DNA from: Deltaproteobacteria bacterium
GTDB taxonomy: Bacteria; Desulfobacterota; Syntrophia; Syntrophales; Smithellaceae
Assembly: GCA_022710585.1 (NCBI GenBank)
Contig: JAKLGV010000001.1
Coordinates: 124,001-188,000, forward strand
Length of the DNA stretch: 64,000 nt
Direction of reading: 5' to 3'
This document shows positions 1 to 9,095 of this stretch, piece by piece (the first letter of the stretch is position 1; each line of letters begins with the position of its first letter). The position numbers were made by a program, and so were the translations under genes. The notes beneath the pieces were generated by a model. That model was not told the DNA's origin and did no database searches. It worked only from the letters and a program-made list of their open reading frames with translations.

Positions 1-306
1 CTGAGCCAGTACCAACAGGCGATATCCGATTTTAATCAGGCCATCAGCCTGAAGTCAACGGACGCCGAAGCTTACCACAACCGGGGTTTCGCTCACGATA
101 GACTGGGGCAGATGCCGCAAGCGATCGAGAACTATAATCAGGCCATCCTCCTCAAACCGGACTATGCTTCCACCTATAATAACCGGGGAATCGACTATTT
201 CACGCAGGGCAATAACATCCTCGGCTGTTCTGACGCCCAGAAGGCATGCGCACTGGGGAGCTGTAAATTGCTGGAGATGGCAAAAAACCGGGGGCTTTGC
301 CGCTAG
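1..306 (+). CDS. TPR-repeat protein, C-terminal fragment (5' end outside window)
   Basis: The reading frame is open from base 1, so the gene starts upstream of the window. The visible ~101 residues hold two TPR units of the type AYHNRG...AIENYNQAI and YNNRG, ending in a Cys-containing tail (GCSDAQKAC, then ALGSC, then NRGLCR). The same tail closes the membrane protein at 24585-26063, so the missing N-terminal part is probably a polytopic GT-C-like membrane domain. TPRs generally mediate protein contacts; no catalytic function can be read from this piece. TPR identity is clear, the membrane N-terminus is inferred from the paralogue. Confidence 0.75.
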   Translation: MSQYQQAISDFNQAISLKSTDAEAYHNRGFAHDRLGQMPQAIENYNQAILLKPDYASTYNNRGIDYFTQGNNILGCSDAQKACALGSCKLLEMAKNRGLCR

Positions 307-511
307 CCTCCCGTCACCTTTTCTACACACTAAAAAATTAAATTTTATTGTTGACAGCAGTCGCAGGCAGCAGGCCTCCATTCTCTCCCTTACTGTTATA
401 TTTTCAATTGACACAAAACAGTTCTTAAGGTACTTCATAACACAATAATCATTCCTGTAAATCCGATTCTGAAAATAAGTCAATGTCATGCGGTTGATTC
501 ACAGAGGGTAA

Positions 512-3130
512 ATGAAGGGTAAGAGAAACCAAACGGATCAAGAAAACACTAAAACTCAACATTCCGAAAATATTCTCCAGCAGGCGGAAAACAAGATCAG
601 TGAAAGCGAGCATCGATTCCGGGCTCTGGCCGAAAACACGTTTGATATTATTGTTTTGCTGAATCCGCAGGGAAAGCCGATTTATCTGAATCCTGCTCTG
701 GAAAGAACTCTCGGTTACAAGCCTGAGGAAAGAATCGGTGGCAACGGATTTGAATATGTCCATCCGGATGATATGAAATTTCTCTTCGAGTCGTTCGTCA
801 CACTGATCACCAACCCTCTTCATCCGCCCATTAGAGGTGAGAGTCGCCTTCGCCACAAGGACGGCAGTTGGCATGTCTTTGAGACAGTGGGAAGCGCGTT
901 GGTCCATAATAATGTATTAGAGGCAATTATTGTCAATCACCGCGACATTACCGACCGCAAAAAAGCCGAACAGTTGATCAGAGAAAGTGAACAGAGATAC
1001 CGGCTTCTCGCGGACAATGTTACGGATGGCATCTTTACCATCGATCTGGACTTTAATTACACTTATGTCAGTCCCTCCGCATTTAATATCATAGGCTATA
1101 CAGCAGAAGAATTAATGAAAATGAGGGTGGAGCAGGTTGTTGATGCTGAAACTTACGGCCATTTTGCAAAGCTTTATGTCGAAGAGTTAGAGGTAGAAAA
1201 ACGCCTGGATAAGGATTTGAAAAGATCGCGTGTTCTGGAATATCAGCATCTCCGCAAAGATGGATCAAAAATATGGGTGGAGGCAAAGATCACTTTTCTC
1301 AGAAACGAGAATCATGAGCCGGTGGGAATCATCGGTGTGGTCCGCGATATCACCGATCGCAAGAAAGCCGAAGAAATTGCCTTAAATGAATTTAATCTCA
1401 GCAGGTCCACCCTGGACAGTCTGACAATACCTTTCTTTATGCTGGACCTGGAAAACAGAAAATTCTTCAGGTGGAATAAAGCTTTTACAATAGCCTGCGG
1501 CTACACCAATGAAGAGATAGTTCAGTTAGGTCCTCGCAACTTAGTCCCTGAATCCGAATACATAACTCTGATGAGCCATTTAGAAGAATTCATCGCTAAA
1601 GGGAATATTGCGTTTGAAATGCCCGTTCTTTCCAGAAACGGAGAAGCCACCCCCTATTTATTGTCGGGTAACCTCTTGGTTTATCAGGGGAAACAATATG
1701 TGGTGGGCATGGGCATTGATATCACCGAACATAAGAAAGCTGATGAATTAGTAAAAATAAGCGAAGAGAGATACCGGCTCCTGGCCGACAACATGAAAGA
1801 TTATGTATGGCTGATGGATTTGAATTTGAACATCACCTACGTCAGTCCTTCCGCGGAAAGACTCATGGGGTACACACAGGAGGAATTCAAAGCACACTCA
1901 ATTGATAAATTCCTGACGCCGGCATCCGTTCAGGCCGCCATGGATTTCTTTACGGAAGAAATGCCCAAGGCTATGGCCGCACCCCCCGATTATCTTTTAA
2001 ATCGCACCCTGGAGCTGGAATTCCTTTGCAAAGACGGACACACCGTATGGGGCGAAGCCTCTTTCGGTTTTGTCAGAGATGAAAAGGGCCACCCTCTGTC
2101 CATTCTGGGCGAAAGCAGGAATATTGAAGAACGCAGAAAAATGGAAGAGGAATTGAGAAAAAGTGAAGAAAACTTTCGCCGTTCTCTCGATGACTCCCCC
2201 CTGGGTGTGCGTATCTCATCCTTCGAAGGTGAGACCATTTATGCCAACAGGGCCATTCTGGATATCTATGGCTATGACAGCATCGATGAGATGAAAAACA
2301 CGCCTCTGAAGGAACGCTATACGCCCGAGAGCTACGCCGAATATCAGGAAAGAAAGAAAAAGAGAGAAAATGGAGAATTCGGCCCCTCTGAGTACGAAAT
2401 CAGCATTGTCAGAAAGACGGGGGAGATACGCCATCTCTATGTGTTCCGGAAGGAAATATTCTGGAACGGCAAAAAACAGTCCCAGGTCATCTATCAGGAT
2501 GTCACGCTGCGTAGACAAGCAGAGGAAAGACTCAATGAGACACTGGAGAATCTACGCCAATCCATCAAAATAACCATTCAGGTTTTAGGTACAGCCTCGG
2601 AAGCCAAGGATCCTTATATGGCCGGCCATCAAAAAAGGGTTGCCGATCTGGCGCGGGCCATTGCCACCGAGATGAAACTGCCACACGATAAAATTGAAGC
2701 TATCCGCATGGCCAGCGCCATTCATGACATCGGCAAAATTTCAGTGCCGTCAGAAATCCTGTGCAAACCGGCCGTCCTTTCTGATGTGGAATTCTCGCTT
2801 GTTAAAAACCATCCTATTTACAGCTATGAAATTATAAAAGAAGTGGAATCGCCCTGGCCGTTGGCCGACATCGTCCATCAGCATCATGAACGCCTTGACG
2901 GCTCCGGCTATCCACTGGGCAAAAAGAACGGAGAAATTCTTCTGGAATCACGAATCCTCGCAGTTGCGGATGTGGTGGAAGCCATGATTTCATATCGGCC
3001 TTACAGACCGGCATTTAAACTGGAAGACGCCCTCGCTGAAATTGAGAATAATGCAGGAAAACTCTATGATACCGATGTTGCCCGCGCCTGTTTGAAACTT
3101 TTCCGCGAAAAAGATTATCTCATCTCTTAA
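512..3130 (+). CDS. Five-PAS-domain HD-GYP protein (putative c-di-GMP phosphodiesterase/sensor)
   Basis: 872 residues, no transmembrane segment seen, so probably cytoplasmic. Five PAS domains follow one another at about 30-150, 158-282, 285-408, 413-540 and 548-670, most closed by a PAC-type DITDRKKAEE sequence. The C-terminus (about 680-868) is an HD-GYP domain with HDIGK and HHERLDGSGYP, so the metal-binding and GYP signatures are intact. The family hydrolyses cyclic di-GMP; the PAS array would sense redox state, gas or small ligands. The start is the first ATG of the frame, with GAGGG close upstream. A four-PAS paralogue lies at 27053-29191. Substrate and signal are not visible. Confidence 0.9.
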   Translation: MKGKRNQTDQENTKTQHSENILQQAENKISESEHRFRALAENTFDIIVLLNPQGKPIYLNPALERTLGYKPEERIGGNGFEYVHPDDMKFLFESFVTLITNPLHPPIRGESRLRHKDGSWHVFETVGSALVHNNVLEAIIVNHRDITDRKKAEQLIRESEQRYRLLADNVTDGIFTIDLDFNYTYVSPSAFNIIGYTAEELMKMRVEQVVDAETYGHFAKLYVEELEVEKRLDKDLKRSRVLEYQHLRKDGSKIWVEAKITFLRNENHEPVGIIGVVRDITDRKKAEEIALNEFNLSRSTLDSLTIPFFMLDLENRKFFRWNKAFTIACGYTNEEIVQLGPRNLVPESEYITLMSHLEEFIAKGNIAFEMPVLSRNGEATPYLLSGNLLVYQGKQYVVGMGIDITEHKKADELVKISEERYRLLADNMKDYVWLMDLNLNITYVSPSAERLMGYTQEEFKAHSIDKFLTPASVQAAMDFFTEEMPKAMAAPPDYLLNRTLELEFLCKDGHTVWGEASFGFVRDEKGHPLSILGESRNIEERRKMEEELRKSEENFRRSLDDSPLGVRISSFEGETIYANRAILDIYGYDSIDEMKNTPLKERYTPESYAEYQERKKKRENGEFGPSEYEISIVRKTGEIRHLYVFRKEIFWNGKKQSQVIYQDVTLRRQAEERLNETLENLRQSIKITIQVLGTASEAKDPYMAGHQKRVADLARAIATEMKLPHDKIEAIRMASAIHDIGKISVPSEILCKPAVLSDVEFSLVKNHPIYSYEIIKEVESPWPLADIVHQHHERLDGSGYPLGKKNGEILLESRILAVADVVEAMISYRPYRPAFKLEDALAEIENNAGKLYDTDVARACLKLFREKDYLIS

Positions 3131-3207
3131 AACAAATTTTCCCCTGACATCTTCACGAACAGGATCATTTCTATGCGCCGGCAACATAACGGCCCGTCCC
3201 GCGATAC

Positions 3208-3236
3208 TTGACAGACCGAAAGAATTGATTTAGAAA
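3208..3236 (+). promoter_or_regulatory. Sigma70-type promoter upstream of the DsbC-like gene
   Basis: TTGACA at 3208-3213, a 17-base spacer and TAGAAA at 3231-3236. It lies 28 bases ahead of the TTG start of the DsbC-like gene. The -35 box is perfect and the -10 matches four of six positions. Confidence 0.5.
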
Positions 3237-3264
3237 GCGCACACTTTGTTAAAGGAGGCAAATT

Positions 3265-3996
3265 TTGAAAAAAATAACAGCCATTGCTTTACTGTTTTCT
3301 TTCCTTCTGCCCATCACAGTCTTCGCCAAGCAGGTATCCGCACCGGCCAGGAAAAGCGCGACATCATCCGTGGAACAGCAATTTAAAAAAAGTTTCCCCA
3401 AAAATAATTACGAAAGCATCACGCCCACAGCCATTCAAGGCATCTATGAAGTCTATGTGGGCAATCAACTGTATTATTATATGCCGAAAGATGAAGTCAT
3501 TCTGTATGGTAGTCTCATTACCAAAAACGGCGTCAATCTCACCCGGGAAAGCGCCAGGAAGAAGATGGCGCAGAAAATAGCGAAGCTGCCGCTGGACAGC
3601 GCCGTCAAAATCGGCAACGGGAAAAAAATTGTTGTGGAATTCATTGATCCGAACTGTCATTTTTGCCGCGAGTCTTACAAGTATTTCGCGCAGCGCAAAG
3701 ATAAGGATGTCACGATTTATGCTTTCCTCTTCCCGCTGTCCAAGGAATCATCGGATAAAGCCAAATTTATATTATGTTCAAAAGAGGCCTCAAAAACTTA
3801 TGACGAAGTTCTGAGTGGAAAACTGGACAAAACCAAACCGGAGATCTGTACCGATAAAAAAGTGGAGGAAACCCTTAAAAACCATATGAAGTTTGCTTCA
3901 CAGATCGGACTCAAGGGGACGCCGTTATTTTACATCAAAGGCCAGGTGGTGGAAGGATTTGATCCTCCCGCGATCGACAAACTCTTGAAGAATTAA
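3265..3996 (+). CDS. DsbC-like periplasmic thiol:disulfide interchange protein
   Basis: 243 residues. A signal peptide (MKKITAIALL, then a hydrophobic core to about residue 21) sends it to the periplasm. The C-terminal half is a thioredoxin fold with the redox motif CHFC at 131-134 inside VEFIDPNCHFC and the cis-proline GTPLFYI near the end, the arrangement of DsbC/DsbG proteins. The N-terminal ~90 residues match the size of a DsbC dimerisation domain. The start is TTG: AGGAGG at 3252-3257 sits 7 bases upstream and no better ATG exists. It probably isomerises or reduces disulfides of exported proteins. It stands alone between convergent metG and the HD-GYP gene. DsbC versus DsbG cannot be settled. 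Confidence 0.85.
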   Translation: MKKITAIALLFSFLLPITVFAKQVSAPARKSATSSVEQQFKKSFPKNNYESITPTAIQGIYEVYVGNQLYYYMPKDEVILYGSLITKNGVNLTRESARKKMAQKIAKLPLDSAVKIGNGKKIVVEFIDPNCHFCRESYKYFAQRKDKDVTIYAFLFPLSKESSDKAKFILCSKEASKTYDEVLSGKLDKTKPEICTDKKVEETLKNHMKFASQIGLKGTPLFYIKGQVVEGFDPPAIDKLLKN

Positions 3997-4017
3997 AGCA
4001 GATAATCACCGGAGGCG

Positions 4018-4050
4018 GCCGGCTTCTTCCGCGGGAGCCGGCTACCTGAT
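4018..4050 (+). terminator. Hairpin terminator between DsbC-like gene and metG
   Basis: GCCGGCT at 4018-4024 pairs with AGCCGGC at 4036-4042, followed by CTGATTTTT. It lies just after the DsbC-like gene and touches the end of convergent metG. Confidence 0.5.
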
Positions 4051-5940
4051 TTTTCCTCCCGTTTTGGGTTCCCGGTCAAAGGCCAGAATTGTCAGCCCTT
4101 TTTCCCCATCGGTTGCCAGCAGCATGCCGTGGGATTCGACACCCATTAATTTCGCCGGCTTTAAATTGGCAACAATCACTATGTTTTTGCCGATGAGTTC
4201 CTCCGGCTTGTAATCTTTGCCGATTCCCGCCACGACGGTTCTTTCTTCACCGATATCCACTTTCAGCTTGATCAGCTTATTGGATTTGGGCACGGCTTCC
4301 GCCGCCAGAATTTTGGCCACGCGCAAATCGATTTTCGAGAATTCTTCGTAATCAATCTCCGGTTTCAAGTCAGCCAGCGGCTCCTTTTTCCCGGGAACCT
4401 GGCTTTCCTTTTCCTGGCTGATGCGCGGGAAAAGTGATTCTCCGCGCAGCAAAGGACTGCCGGCTTGCAGAACAGCGCCTGCTTTAATAGCCGCGAGATC
4501 GAGCTGCCGGGATTCGCCGGCGCCGATCTGCTTCAATATTTTTTCCGCGGTTTGCGGCATGAAAGGCGAGATTAAAACGGCGATTTCCTGAAGCGCCGCG
4601 AGCAGGTGATACATAATGGCCGTCAGCTTCTCCCGGTTGGCTGGATCTTTCCCCAATGTCCACGGTTCCTTCTCCACAATATATTTATTGGTGATATTGA
4701 TAAATTCCCAGATGGCGATCAGGGCTTTATGCAGGACCATATCCTGAAACGCGGCTTCCACTTCCGCAACCGCTTTCAGTGCCGCTTCCCTCAATACCGA
4801 ACTTCTTGCTCCCGGGCGGACGTCCGGCACCCTGCCGTCGCAATATTTGACGGCCATGGTCACGGTGCGGCTGACCAGATTGCCCAGATCATTGGCCAGA
4901 TCAGAATTGAGGCGCTGCACAAACGCCTCTTCGGAAAAGTTGGAATCCAGTCCGAACACCATATCTCTGAGCAGAAAATAACGGAAGGCGTCCAGGCCGT
5001 ATTTGTCCTTTAAATCGAGCGGACGGACGATATTGCCGAGGCTTTTGGACATTTTGCTCTGATCGGAATTCCAGTAGCCATGCACATTAAGGTGCTGATA
5101 GGGGTCGATGCCGGCTGACTTGAGCATGGTCGGCCAGTAAATGCCGTGCGGTTTCAGAATATCCTTCGCGATGAGATGCTCGGCCACCGGCCAGAATGTT
5201 TTAAAATTCTCTCCGTCAGGATAACCGACGGCCGTCACGTAATTAATCAGGGCGTCAAACCAGACATAGGTCACATATTTTTCATCAAACGGCAGGGTAA
5301 TGCCCCATTCCAGGCGGGTTTTCGGACGTGAAATACAGAGATCCTCGAGCGGTTCCCGCAGAAAAGCCAGCGCTTCATTTCTGTAACGCTCCGGCCGGAT
5401 GAAATCGGGATTTTTCTGAATGTGGTCAATGAGCCAGTCCTGATACTTGCTCATCCTGAAAAAATAATTCTTTTCTTCGATATACTGCGGCTCCCGTCCG
5501 TGCTCGGGGCATTTGCCGTCCACAATTTCCTTTTCGGTCAGAAACCGCTCGCAACCGAAGCAATAATAGCCGCCATAGCTGCCGAAATAAATATCTCCGG
5601 CCTCATAGACCTTCTGCAGAATGTGGCGGACGGTTTCGATATGGTTGGGATCGGTGGTTCTGATGAAGTAATCGTTCGAAATGGAAAGCTCCGGCCACAG
5701 GCTGCGGAATTGCGCGCTGATTTTATCCGCGTATGCTTTGGGCGTGATGCCGGCCTTCTGCGCGGCCTCCGCGATTTTGTCACCGTGTTCGTCTGTTCCG
5801 GTGGCAAAAAAAGTTTTATCGCCGATCATCCGGTGATATCGGGCGAGCACGTCGGCGACAATGGTCGTATAGGCGTGGCCGATATGCGGCGACGCGTTGA
5901 CGTAATAGATGGGGGTCGTTATGTAAAATGTGTTAGACAT
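4042..5940 (-). CDS. metG: Methionyl-tRNA synthetase with C-terminal tRNA-binding domain
   Basis: Charges tRNA-Met with methionine in the cytoplasm. 632 residues. The class I signatures are present: HIGH at 19-22 and KMSKSLGN near residue 297. A zinc-knuckle insertion has two Cys (CFGC, about 127-130) and a CPEH pair further on, so it is a one-knuckle type enzyme. Residues about 530-632 form the EMAP-II/Arc1-like OB-fold that dimerises and binds tRNA. It is the last gene of the run tmk-holB-ricT-metG, starting 18 bases after ricT. Length and motif set are normal for bacterial MetG. Confidence 0.98.
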   Translation of the reverse strand: MSNTFYITTPIYYVNASPHIGHAYTTIVADVLARYHRMIGDKTFFATGTDEHGDKIAEAAQKAGITPKAYADKISAQFRSLWPELSISNDYFIRTTDPNHIETVRHILQKVYEAGDIYFGSYGGYYCFGCERFLTEKEIVDGKCPEHGREPQYIEEKNYFFRMSKYQDWLIDHIQKNPDFIRPERYRNEALAFLREPLEDLCISRPKTRLEWGITLPFDEKYVTYVWFDALINYVTAVGYPDGENFKTFWPVAEHLIAKDILKPHGIYWPTMLKSAGIDPYQHLNVHGYWNSDQSKMSKSLGNIVRPLDLKDKYGLDAFRYFLLRDMVFGLDSNFSEEAFVQRLNSDLANDLGNLVSRTVTMAVKYCDGRVPDVRPGARSSVLREAALKAVAEVEAAFQDMVLHKALIAIWEFINITNKYIVEKEPWTLGKDPANREKLTAIMYHLLAALQEIAVLISPFMPQTAEKILKQIGAGESRQLDLAAIKAGAVLQAGSPLLRGESLFPRISQEKESQVPGKKEPLADLKPEIDYEEFSKIDLRVAKILAAEAVPKSNKLIKLKVDIGEERTVVAGIGKDYKPEELIGKNIVIVANLKPAKLMGVESHGMLLATDGEKGLTILAFDREPKTGGKIR

Positions 5941-5958
5941 ATCAATATTCTCTCCCTG

Positions 5959-6729
5959 CTAATCATTGAAGGATTCCATTTCATCCATGTGTTCCAGATC
6001 CATCGTCTGTTTTTCCTCCCGCTCCGGCGGCGCACCGCCTTGCGGTTTGACGATCTTGGGACATTTCTTCTTTCCCGCGTATCCCTGATGTTCAAAAGCC
6101 AGACAGCACATCAGACGGCCGCATAATCCTGATATTTTTTCAGGATTCAGGGACATGTTCTGCTCCTTGGCCATTTTCACGGTGACCCGCTCGAGATTCT
6201 GGAGAATTCCCGCGCAGCACACCATGCGGCCGCAGACGGCAATGCCTTTGGTGATGCGCGTTTCCTGCCGCGCGCCAATCTGCTTGAGCTCGATGCGCAT
6301 TTTAAATTTCTGCACCAGATCTTTCACCAGCTCCCGGAAATCCACCCGGTTGTCCGCGGTAAAATAAAAAATGATTTTGCTTTTCTCAAAAAGACAATCC
6401 ACGTCCACCAGCTTCATGGCGAGTTCCCGCTTTTGAATTCTTTCCAGACAGAAATCCCTGGCTTCCCGCTCCAGCCGATCATTCTCCGCTTTAATCTGGA
6501 GGTCCTCGTCCGTCACCTTGCGGATGATTTTTTTCAGATTTGCCGGCGCTTCTTCGGACGGACACCTTTTGACGTCCATCACCACCACCCCCAGCGCGAT
6601 GCCGTTATCCGTATCCACAATCACCTGATCATTCTTATGCAACATGAGATCGGATCCGTTGAAATTGTATATTTTGCCTTCTTTTTTAAATTTGACGCCA
6701 ATAATATTCACAAGCACTTTACGTCCCAC
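5959..6729 (-). CDS. ricT: PSP1-domain protein RicT (YaaT family)
   Basis: 256 residues. The PSP1 C-terminal conserved region spans about 60-145. Beyond it lie two CGRxxCC motifs (CGRMVCC and CGRLMCC) typical of the RicT/YaaT family; in Bacillus these help hold a [4Fe-4S] cluster in the RicAFT complex, which influences RNase Y-dependent mRNA processing. Whether the same partners exist here is unknown: no ricA or ricF is adjacent. It lies between holB (7 bases upstream) and metG, a placement also known in other bacteria. The last ~25 residues are acidic and look disordered. Family assignment is firm, the role in this organism is inferred. Confidence 0.9.
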   Translation of the reverse strand: MGRKVLVNIIGVKFKKEGKIYNFNGSDLMLHKNDQVIVDTDNGIALGVVVMDVKRCPSEEAPANLKKIIRKVTDEDLQIKAENDRLEREARDFCLERIQKRELAMKLVDVDCLFEKSKIIFYFTADNRVDFRELVKDLVQKFKMRIELKQIGARQETRITKGIAVCGRMVCCAGILQNLERVTVKMAKEQNMSLNPEKISGLCGRLMCCLAFEHQGYAGKKKCPKIVKPQGGAPPEREEKQTMDLEHMDEMESFND

Positions 6730-6736
6730 CTGTTTT

Positions 6737-7717
6737 TTAATAATTCAACTTAAATGCCATTGCTTCCAAAGTCAATGATTTGTTGACGTTCTGTTCGATG
6801 ATCGCTCCGGCTTTCTCGATCTGTTCAATATTGTGAAGAATCTGTTCTCCTGACAGCCGTTCGGCGCAGGCGGCAATCAGGGCATCATAATCCCGATTGA
6901 TCAGCATTTTGTTTCCCCCGACTTCCTTGACAATCAGCATATCCCGAAAGAACGAGTTCATCATATGCAACCCATGGCCGATTTCCTTTTTTTTGCTGCC
7001 CAGAAAAGAAGCCAGATCAATGAGACTGAAGGGATTGTTTCGGTCCGTCCGGGAAAGCAGATCCAGCAGCTCCGTCCGGTAAGCGATAATATCCTCGTTA
7101 TTCAGTTCCAGGGCGTTGCCGATGGACCCGCCGGATAAAGCGGCCAGCAGTCCTGCCCGTTGCTCATCGAGGTTCATCTTGGTCCGGAGAAATCGGGCGA
7201 CCGTCTCCGCGCTCAGGGGATTAAAGCGCATCTGCTGGCAGCGCGAAAGGATCGTCTGTGGCAGGGACGCGGGCCTGGCCGTCACCAGAATCAGGATGTT
7301 GACCGCGGACGGCTCCTCCAGCATCTTCAGCAGCGCATTGGCCGACGCCTCGTTCATCCGGTCGGCATCATCAATGATGAACGCTCTTTTTTTCGCTTCC
7401 AGCGGCTTGCAACGGGTTCTCTCCTGCATCTGACGAACGGCATCGATGCGAATATACTGACCCTCGGCGTGCACGGGATAAACGTCGGGATGGCTGCCCT
7501 TCGCGATCTTGCGGCAGGAAGCACACTCATCGCAGGCGTCATGGAGATCGTCCGCCCGGTCGCAATTGATGGCTTTCACCAGCTCGATCGCCAGAGTCCT
7601 CTTGCCGATGGCCTCCATACCGCTGAAGAGATAGGCATGCGCCATTCTCTTTTGCGCCAGTGTGCTTTTCAGAATTTTGATCTTTTGCTCATGACCGTAA
7701 ATATGACTGAATGACAT
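6737..7717 (-). CDS. holB: DNA polymerase III delta-prime subunit
   Basis: Clamp-loader subunit of the replicative polymerase. 326 residues. The N-terminal AAA+ domain has a modified P-loop (GMEAIGKR, Lys then Arg instead of Lys-Thr/Ser), as expected for delta-prime, which does not itself hydrolyse ATP. Four Cys (CDRADD...CDECASC, about 52-70) form the zinc module, and SRCQQM supplies the SRC arginine-finger motif. The C-terminal ~120 residues are the helical collar domain. It follows tmk by 25 bases and precedes ricT by 7, so all three are probably co-transcribed. Confidence 0.95.
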   Translation of the reverse strand: MSFSHIYGHEQKIKILKSTLAQKRMAHAYLFSGMEAIGKRTLAIELVKAINCDRADDLHDACDECASCRKIAKGSHPDVYPVHAEGQYIRIDAVRQMQERTRCKPLEAKKRAFIIDDADRMNEASANALLKMLEEPSAVNILILVTARPASLPQTILSRCQQMRFNPLSAETVARFLRTKMNLDEQRAGLLAALSGGSIGNALELNNEDIIAYRTELLDLLSRTDRNNPFSLIDLASFLGSKKKEIGHGLHMMNSFFRDMLIVKEVGGNKMLINRDYDALIAACAERLSGEQILHNIEQIEKAGAIIEQNVNKSLTLEAMAFKLNY

Positions 7718-7742
7718 AATGAAAAGAAGACCATCCCCAAAA

Positions 7743-8384
7743 TTACTGTTTGATTAAAGCACTGATATGCCGGCGCACATCTTCCTGAATGGCGTCGATA
7801 TTCCGGTCGGCGTCAATCAGGCGAAAACGTTCCGGACTGTTTTTTAAAATCTCCAGATACCCTTCCCGGATCCGCCGGTGAAATTCGAGGGTTTCTCTTT
7901 CAAACCGGTCAGAGGCGGCGGGATCGTCCAGCCGGTTATTACGCGCCGTCGCTCTTTTCAGACCGGCCTCCACAGGCAAATCAAACAGCAGCGTCAGATC
8001 CGGTCTGGTGTGCACAGCGGAATAGTCGTTGATGATTCTGATGATCTCGCGATCCAGGCCGCGTCCCGCGCCCTGATAGGCATAGGTGGCATCGGAAAAG
8101 CGGTCGCATAAGACGACTTTGCCCTCCCGCAGAGCCGGCTGAATGACCGTCCTGACGTGCTGCGCGCGGGCGGCGCAAAACAGGAGCAGTTCTGCTTCCG
8201 CGCAGAGGTGACCGTGTTCTCTTTTGAAGAGGATATCGGCTATTTTCATGCCGATGTCCGTCCCCGTCGGCTCCCGCGTGACCACACACGGAATAGCCTT
8301 TTCACGCAAATAGGCAACGGCCAGTTCGATCTGCGTCGATTTTCCCGAACCCTCAATGCCCTCAAAGGTAATAAATTTATTCAC
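7743..8384 (-). CDS. tmk: Thymidylate kinase
   Basis: Phosphorylates dTMP to dTDP. 213 residues from the GTG at 8384. P-loop GIEGSGKST near the N-terminus, DRFSDATYAYQGAGR as the dTMP-binding/DR(Y/F) signature, and a lid region rich in Arg (ATARNNRLDD). The frame stays open to an ATG at 8414, but AGGAAGG ends 9 bases before the GTG, and starting there gives the usual N-terminus (NKFITFEG), so GTG is chosen. First gene of the tmk-holB-ricT-metG set. Confidence 0.95.
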   Translation of the reverse strand: MNKFITFEGIEGSGKSTQIELAVAYLREKAIPCVVTREPTGTDIGMKIADILFKREHGHLCAEAELLLFCAARAQHVRTVIQPALREGKVVLCDRFSDATYAYQGAGRGLDREIIRIINDYSAVHTRPDLTLLFDLPVEAGLKRATARNNRLDDPAASDRFERETLEFHRRIREGYLEILKNSPERFRLIDADRNIDAIQEDVRRHISALIKQ

Positions 8385-8507
8385 CGGTTTAATCCTTCCT
8401 GTCAGAAAAGCCATTCGGCAGCCGCGTATCTCTCACCGGCCTGATTTCATCAAAAGACAAGACGCTCCTGACGGCAAACGATGATGACTGACAATGAAAA
8501 AATACAT

Positions 8508-8544
8508 AACAGGGAATAAATCGTTCGTGAATTTATTCCCTGTT
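8508..8544 (-). terminator. Hairpin terminator after the ferredoxin gene
   Basis: AACAGGGAATAAA at 8508-8520 pairs perfectly with TTTATTCCCTGTT at 8532-8544 around an 11-base loop. On the minus strand it is followed by ATGTATTTTTT. It lies about 20 bases after the ferredoxin stop and probably closes the xseA-to-ferredoxin operon. Confidence 0.75.
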
Positions 8545-8564
8545 TCTATTTCTACCGGACAGAA

Positions 8565-8750
<186 letters not shown>

Positions 8751-8836
8751 TCACACTCCTTTACATATAGTTATTTCAACAGAATAAATTTCGCGACGAT
8801 CGTGCCGCCGGGAAATGATTTCTCAATCAAAGCTTT

Positions 8837-9058
8837 TTAAACGGCAACAACTTCCTTCACCGCCGGTACTTTCTGTTTAATGATTTTCTCGATGCCCATC
8901 TTCAGGGTCATCTGGGACATGGGGCACCCGCGGCACGCGCCGGTCAGCTTCACTTTGACGATACCGTCTTCGCTGACATCCACCAGCTCCACATCGCCGC
9001 CGTCAGCCTGCAGACTCGGCCGAACCATATCAATCGCTTTCTGTACGTCTTCTTTCAT
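8837..9058 (-). CDS. NifU C-terminal-domain (Nfu-type) Fe-S carrier
   Basis: 73 residues, just the Nfu domain. It has ADGGDVELV at 18-26 and the cluster-binding CRGC at 42-45. Such proteins carry a [4Fe-4S] cluster between subunits and hand it to target apoproteins. It sits between a lipoprotein gene and the ferredoxin gene, two places downstream of ispH. A role in maturing IspH or the neighbouring ferredoxin is inferred from position only. Confidence 0.93.
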   Translation of the reverse strand: MKEDVQKAIDMVRPSLQADGGDVELVDVSEDGIVKVKLTGACRGCPMSQMTLKMGIEKIIKQKVPAVKEVVAV

Positions 9059-9095
9059 TTCTTTTCTCCAAGGATGCAGATTTTTTATACCGCTT

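Noticed and set aside
164..448. A 94-codon plus-strand frame near the left end.
   Set aside because: It overlaps the TPR fragment in another frame and shows no domain.
7160..7714. A 184-codon plus-strand frame opposite holB.
   Set aside because: The minus strand encodes a clear HolB with zinc Cys and the SRC motif; the opposite frame has no recognisable domain and no ribosome binding site.
7600..7717. HolB P-loop with Lys-Arg instead of Lys-Thr/Ser, suggesting a broken gene.
   Set aside because: Delta-prime subunits are known not to hydrolyse ATP and commonly have altered P-loops; the rest is intact.
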